Positions 61,253 to 64,000 of a stretch of DNA of 64,000 bases are shown in pieces; position 1 is the stretch's first letter; each line of letters begins with the position of its first letter. The notes under the pieces are model-generated. The model did no database searches and was not told the DNA's origin. It saw only the letters and a program-made list of their open reading frames with translations. The position numbers and the translations under genes are program-made. Origin of the DNA: Rathayibacter sp. SD072 (GTDB taxonomy: Bacteria; Actinomycetota; Actinomycetes; Actinomycetales; Microbacteriaceae); assembly GCF_017355185.1 (NCBI RefSeq), contig NZ_JADILJ010000020.1, positions 1 to 64,000 on the forward strand, written 5' to 3'.

Positions 61253-62380
61253 CTACCAGGGCAGCGGCAGGAGGCGGACCGGGTCGCCGGCCTGCGCGCC
61301 GCCGGCCGGCACCACCGCGACGGCCTCCGAGGCCGCGAGCCCCGTGAGCATGTGCGAGCGGATGCCCGCCGCGGACCGCCAGCCGCCCTCGCCGCGCGAG
61401 ACGGGGACGAGCACCGTCGTCGACGGCCTGCCGAGCGGCTCGCCCAGTGTTCCGGTGGCGAGCGTCCGCGGCGTCGCTCCGGCCGCGGCGTCGAGCGCGG
61501 GAGGGAGGAACGACAGCGCGGCGAGCAGCGCCGCGAGGGGGTTGCCCGGCAGTGCGATCACGAGCGCGCCTCCTGGCAGCACCGCGAGCATCGTCGGGTG
61601 GCCGGGTCGCATGTCGACGCCGTCGACCAGCACCGTGGCGCCGGCGAGGGTCAGTGCTCGCCGCACCGAGTCGGCCCGGGAGCGCCCGGTGCCGCCGGTC
61701 GTCAGACGGATCGGCGCCGTCCCCGCCGAGAGCCGCGCGGCGATCGCGTGGTCGTCGTCCCGCAGCCGGTCGACCTCGCCCACTGCTCCGCCGACGCCCT
61801 CGACGAACGAGGGGAGGAGCGGGGTGAACGCGTCGCGGACCCGGCCGGCCGGTGGCGCCCCCTCGGTGTCGATCTCGTCGCCGGTGAGGAGGAGGTCGAC
61901 GAGGCACGGACGGCGCACGCTCAGTCGGTCGACGCCCGCGACCGCGAGCAGCGCGAGGCGGGCCGGAGTGAGGCGGGTTCCGGCGCCGACCAGCACCGTC
62001 CCGGGCGCGGCCTCGTCCCCGGCGCGGCGCACGTGGCGCCCGTGCGGCAGGACCGCCGAGCTCGAGAGCACGCCGTCGTCGACGCGGCCCTGCTCGGTGG
62101 GCACGACCGCGTCGCACCAGTCCGGCACGACGCCGCCGGTGACGATCGGAGCGGCGACTCCGTCGGCGAGCCGCCACGGTCCCGCGCCGCGCACCGCCCA
62201 GCCGTCCATCGCCGACGAGTCGTAGTGGGGGAGCGGACGGGTCGTCGCGACGCTTCCGGCGAGCACCGCTCCGCGTGCGGCGAGGAGCGGGACCTCGACG
62301 ACGTCGCCCACCGCGACGGCGTCCGCGGCGCGCCGCCGGGCGTCGTCCCAGTCGGTCGCCTCGTGCCGGTGCGCGCTCAT
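61253..62380 (-). CDS. moeA: molybdopterin molybdenumtransferase
   Basis: A 375-residue protein that inserts molybdenum into adenylylated molybdopterin. Family blocks are SSAMDGWAVRG near 55-65, GRHVRRAGDEAAPGTVLVGAG, LLLTGDEI, IRLTTGGTGRSRAD, RPGHPTMLAVLPGGALVIALPGNP and the C-terminal VVPAGGAQAGDPVRLLPLPW. The usual GGxSxG is GGTGRS here. It converges with the oxidoreductase gene at a distance of three bases and probably serves it. A possible -10 box (CAGAAT) lies six bases before its ATG. Confidence 0.92.
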   Translation of the reverse strand: MSAHRHEATDWDDARRRAADAVAVGDVVEVPLLAARGAVLAGSVATTRPLPHYDSSAMDGWAVRGAGPWRLADGVAAPIVTGGVVPDWCDAVVPTEQGRVDDGVLSSSAVLPHGRHVRRAGDEAAPGTVLVGAGTRLTPARLALLAVAGVDRLSVRRPCLVDLLLTGDEIDTEGAPPAGRVRDAFTPLLPSFVEGVGGAVGEVDRLRDDDHAIAARLSAGTAPIRLTTGGTGRSRADSVRRALTLAGATVLVDGVDMRPGHPTMLAVLPGGALVIALPGNPLAALLAALSFLPPALDAAAGATPRTLATGTLGEPLGRPSTTVLVPVSRGEGGWRSAAGIRSHMLTGLAASEAVAVVPAGGAQAGDPVRLLPLPW

Positions 62381-62404
62381 CCCCTCATTCTGGCCGGGAG
62401 CAGG

Positions 62405-62431
62405 GCGGGGCCCGCGTCGCGCGGACCCCGC
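62405..62431 (-). terminator. terminator hairpin after the formaldehyde dehydrogenase gene
   Basis: Arms 62405-62416 and 62420-62431 pair at 11 of 12 positions with a 3-base loop. It begins eight bases past the stop codon, so moeA needs its own promoter. Confidence 0.65.
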
Positions 62432-62438
62432 CGATGGC

Positions 62439-63653
62439 TCAGCCGAGGTACCCGTTGGGGTTCAGCACGAACTTCTTCGCCGCGCCCTTGTCGAAGTCCG
62501 CGTAGCCGCGCGGAGCCTCGTCGAGCGTGATCGCGGTGGCCTGCACCGCGTCCGCGATGTGCACCCGGTCGTGCAGGATCGCCATCATCAGCTGGCGGTT
62601 GTACTTCATCACCGGGCACTGGCCCGTCGTGAACGACAGCGACTTCGCCCAGCCCAGACCCAGTCGGATGGAGAGCGAGCCCTCCTTCGCGGCGTCGTCC
62701 ACTCCGCCCGGGTCACCCGTGACGTAGAGACCGGGGATGCCGAGCGCGCCGCCCGCCGCTGTGATCGACATCAGCGAGTTGAGCACCGTCGCCGGCGCCT
62801 CCTGATGCGAGTCGGGTCCGTTGCCGTGCGCTTCGAAGCCGACGGCGTCGACTCCGCAGTCGACTTCCGGCACGCCGAGGATCTGCTCGATCTGCCCAGC
62901 CGGGTCGCCCTTCGAGACGTCGACCGTCTCGCAGCCGAAGGAGCGCGCCTGCGCGAGCCGCTCCTCGTTGAGGTCGGCGACGATGACCACCGCCGCGCCG
63001 AGCAGCTGGGCTCCGACCGCCGCTGCGAGTCCGACCGGACCCGCTCCCGCGACGTAGACCGTCGAGCCGACGCCGACCCCGGCCGTCACCGCGCCGTGGA
63101 ACCCGGTGGGGAAGATGTCCGAGAGCATCGTGAGATCGAGGATCTTCTCGAGCGCCTGGTCGCGGTCGGGGAACACGAGCAGGTTCCAGTCCGCGTAGGG
63201 CACCATCACGTACTCGGCCTGTCCGCCGACCCAGCCGCCCATGTCGACGTAGCCGTAGGCGCTGCCCGGGCGGTCGGGGTTCACGTTCAGGCAGATGCCG
63301 GTCTTGCGCTCCTTGCAGTTGCGACAGCGGCCGCAGGCGATGTTGAACGGCACCGAGACGATGTCGCCGACCTTCACGAACTCGACATCGGGGCCGACCT
63401 CGACGACTTCGCCGGTGATCTCGTGGCCGAGCACGAGGTCGGACGGGGCGGTCGTGCGACCGCGGACCATGTGCTGGTCCGATCCGCAGATGTTGGTGGA
63501 CACGGTGCGCAGGATCGCGCCGTGCGGCAGCTTCCGGCCGATGTTGGCCGGGTTGACGCCCGGACCGTCCTTCAGCTCGAAGGTCGGGTAGTCGATGTCG
63601 ATGACCTCGACGACTCCGGGGGACTTGTAGGCGACGGCTCTGTTGCCCGACAT
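62439..63653 (-). CDS. fdhA: glutathione-independent formaldehyde dehydrogenase
   Basis: A 404-residue zinc MDR protein starting MSGNRAVAYKSPGVVEVIDI with AAGGAG upstream. The catalytic zinc site includes Cys in TNICGSDQHM and His/Glu in VLGHEITGEV. The structural zinc Cys residues are in CGRCRNCKERKTGIC. The nucleotide loop is VAGAGPVGLAAAVGAQ. Length and opening match Pseudomonas putida FdhA and formaldehyde dismutases, which bind NAD tightly and oxidise formaldehyde to formate without glutathione. Beside FdhD and a formate-dehydrogenase-like enzyme it suggests a formaldehyde-to-CO2 route. Confidence 0.93.
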   Translation of the reverse strand: MSGNRAVAYKSPGVVEVIDIDYPTFELKDGPGVNPANIGRKLPHGAILRTVSTNICGSDQHMVRGRTTAPSDLVLGHEITGEVVEVGPDVEFVKVGDIVSVPFNIACGRCRNCKERKTGICLNVNPDRPGSAYGYVDMGGWVGGQAEYVMVPYADWNLLVFPDRDQALEKILDLTMLSDIFPTGFHGAVTAGVGVGSTVYVAGAGPVGLAAAVGAQLLGAAVVIVADLNEERLAQARSFGCETVDVSKGDPAGQIEQILGVPEVDCGVDAVGFEAHGNGPDSHQEAPATVLNSLMSITAAGGALGIPGLYVTGDPGGVDDAAKEGSLSIRLGLGWAKSLSFTTGQCPVMKYNRQLMMAILHDRVHIADAVQATAITLDEAPRGYADFDKGAAKKFVLNPNGYLG

Positions 63654-63797
63654 GGGTGCTCCTTCAGCGCAGCGACCGCGGAGCGCTCGCCCCGCGGGGG
63701 TCCTTGGCGCCGCGCGGTGGTCCGGCCGCGGCGTCGGGGCCCGATCGCACCGTACGCCCGGAGTCTGGAGCGGGATCGAGCCTCGGGGAGTACGGTG

Positions 63798-64000
63798 TCA
63801 GGAGTCGTGCGCGCGGCCCTGGATCGCGCCGCTCGCGGTGGCCAGCGCGGTGGCGAGCGCCCCCGCCCCGCCGCCCTGCAGGCCCGCCGCGTACCCCGCG
63901 AGGAACGTCGTCAGCGGAGCCGCGGCACGCACGATCCCGTGCGCGGCGTCGCCCGCCAGCGCGAGCAGCGCGTCGCGCCCGATCGGCACCTCGCCCAGTC
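63798..64000 (-). CDS. DUF6457 family protein (5' end outside window)
   Basis: The frame is open to the window edge, ending in LGEVPIGRDALLALAGDAAH and then GIVRAAAPLTTFLAGYAAG before a short Ala/Gly-rich tail. D-x-AHG-x-x-R-x-AAPLTTFL is the pattern of DUF6457 proteins, which are often encoded with or fused to MobA-like molybdopterin guanylyltransferases. A complete protein would be about 85-100 residues, or much longer if fused to MobA. The GTG at 63987-63989 is internal to this frame. Its position next to fdhD, moeA and fdhA fits a molybdenum cofactor role. Confidence 0.75.
   Translation of the reverse strand, partial: LGEVPIGRDALLALAGDAAHGIVRAAAPLTTFLAGYAAGLQGGGAGALATALATASGAIQGRAHDS

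Overview
The window is 64 kb of very GC-rich DNA with tightly packed genes and ATGA/GTGA stop-start overlaps. It carries an actinobacterial-type small SRP RNA and several -10 boxes lying directly against start codons. Gene content (xylose isomerase/xylulokinase, ChvE/MmsAB-type sugar transporter, several LacI regulators, exo-galactanase, alpha-xylosidase, GH42 beta-galactosidase) and a short REP-like palindrome near 47.6 kb suggest a plant-associated member of the Microbacteriaceae (for example Rathayibacter or Curtobacterium). The genus is inferred and was not tested. I see no phage, IS element or CRISPR array.

Layout. 1-3.5 kb: the 3' part of an ABC ATPase-permease fusion, a small membrane protein, a pyrimidine-dimer-glycosylase-like protein and a phosphopantetheinyl transferase. 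3.5-6.9 kb (minus strand): a three-gene operon of Gfo/Idh/MocA oxidoreductase, DUF993 aldolase-like protein and sugar-phosphate isomerase-like protein, behind a LacI-type operator. 7.1-11 kb (minus): a secreted Pro-rich protein and a secreted GH43_24-type exo-beta-1,3-galactanase with its own operator. 11.1-19.7 kb (minus): two LacI regulators, a ChvE-MmsA-MmsB sugar importer, a small protein linked to it and a serine beta-lactamase-fold hydrolase. 19.9-24.1 kb: a histidine phosphatase and a betaine-type ABC importer whose permease and binding protein are fused.

24.2-37.5 kb is a pentose/xyloside locus: xylB and xylA on the minus strand, diverging from a LacI regulator, a carbohydrate ABC importer (binding lipoprotein plus two permeases), a GH31 alpha-xylosidase, a ROK regulator and a GH42 beta-galactosidase. 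Together these could import xylose-decorated oligosaccharides, release xylose and galactose, and feed xylose through XylA/XylB to xylulose 5-phosphate. Operators of the form TCGAARCGYTTCGA flank the LacI gene on both sides.

37.7-48.4 kb holds housekeeping and accessory genes: a Bcr/CflA efflux pump, a PAP2 phosphatase, an MTHFR-like protein, a large RecB-like nuclease/SF1 helicase, a saccharopine-dehydrogenase-like protein, a HerA-like ATPase and an orphan TetR regulator. 48.4-52.2 kb has tRNA-Ser(GGA), the SRP RNA gene and pta-ackA. 52.7-58 kb is a TetR regulator divergent from a five-gene operon of unknown substrate (two paralogous alpha/beta hydrolases, a quinone-reductase-like enzyme, an EthD-like protein and a crotonase). 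58-64 kb is a C1/molybdenum module: FdhD, a YdeP-type molybdopterin oxidoreductase, MoeA, glutathione-independent formaldehyde dehydrogenase and a DUF6457 protein cut by the window edge.

The non-coding part is also informative. There are several families of inverted repeats: a palindrome present in three related copies, a perfect 23-bp inverted repeat between divergent genes, and five stem-loops in a row between a binding-protein gene and its permease.
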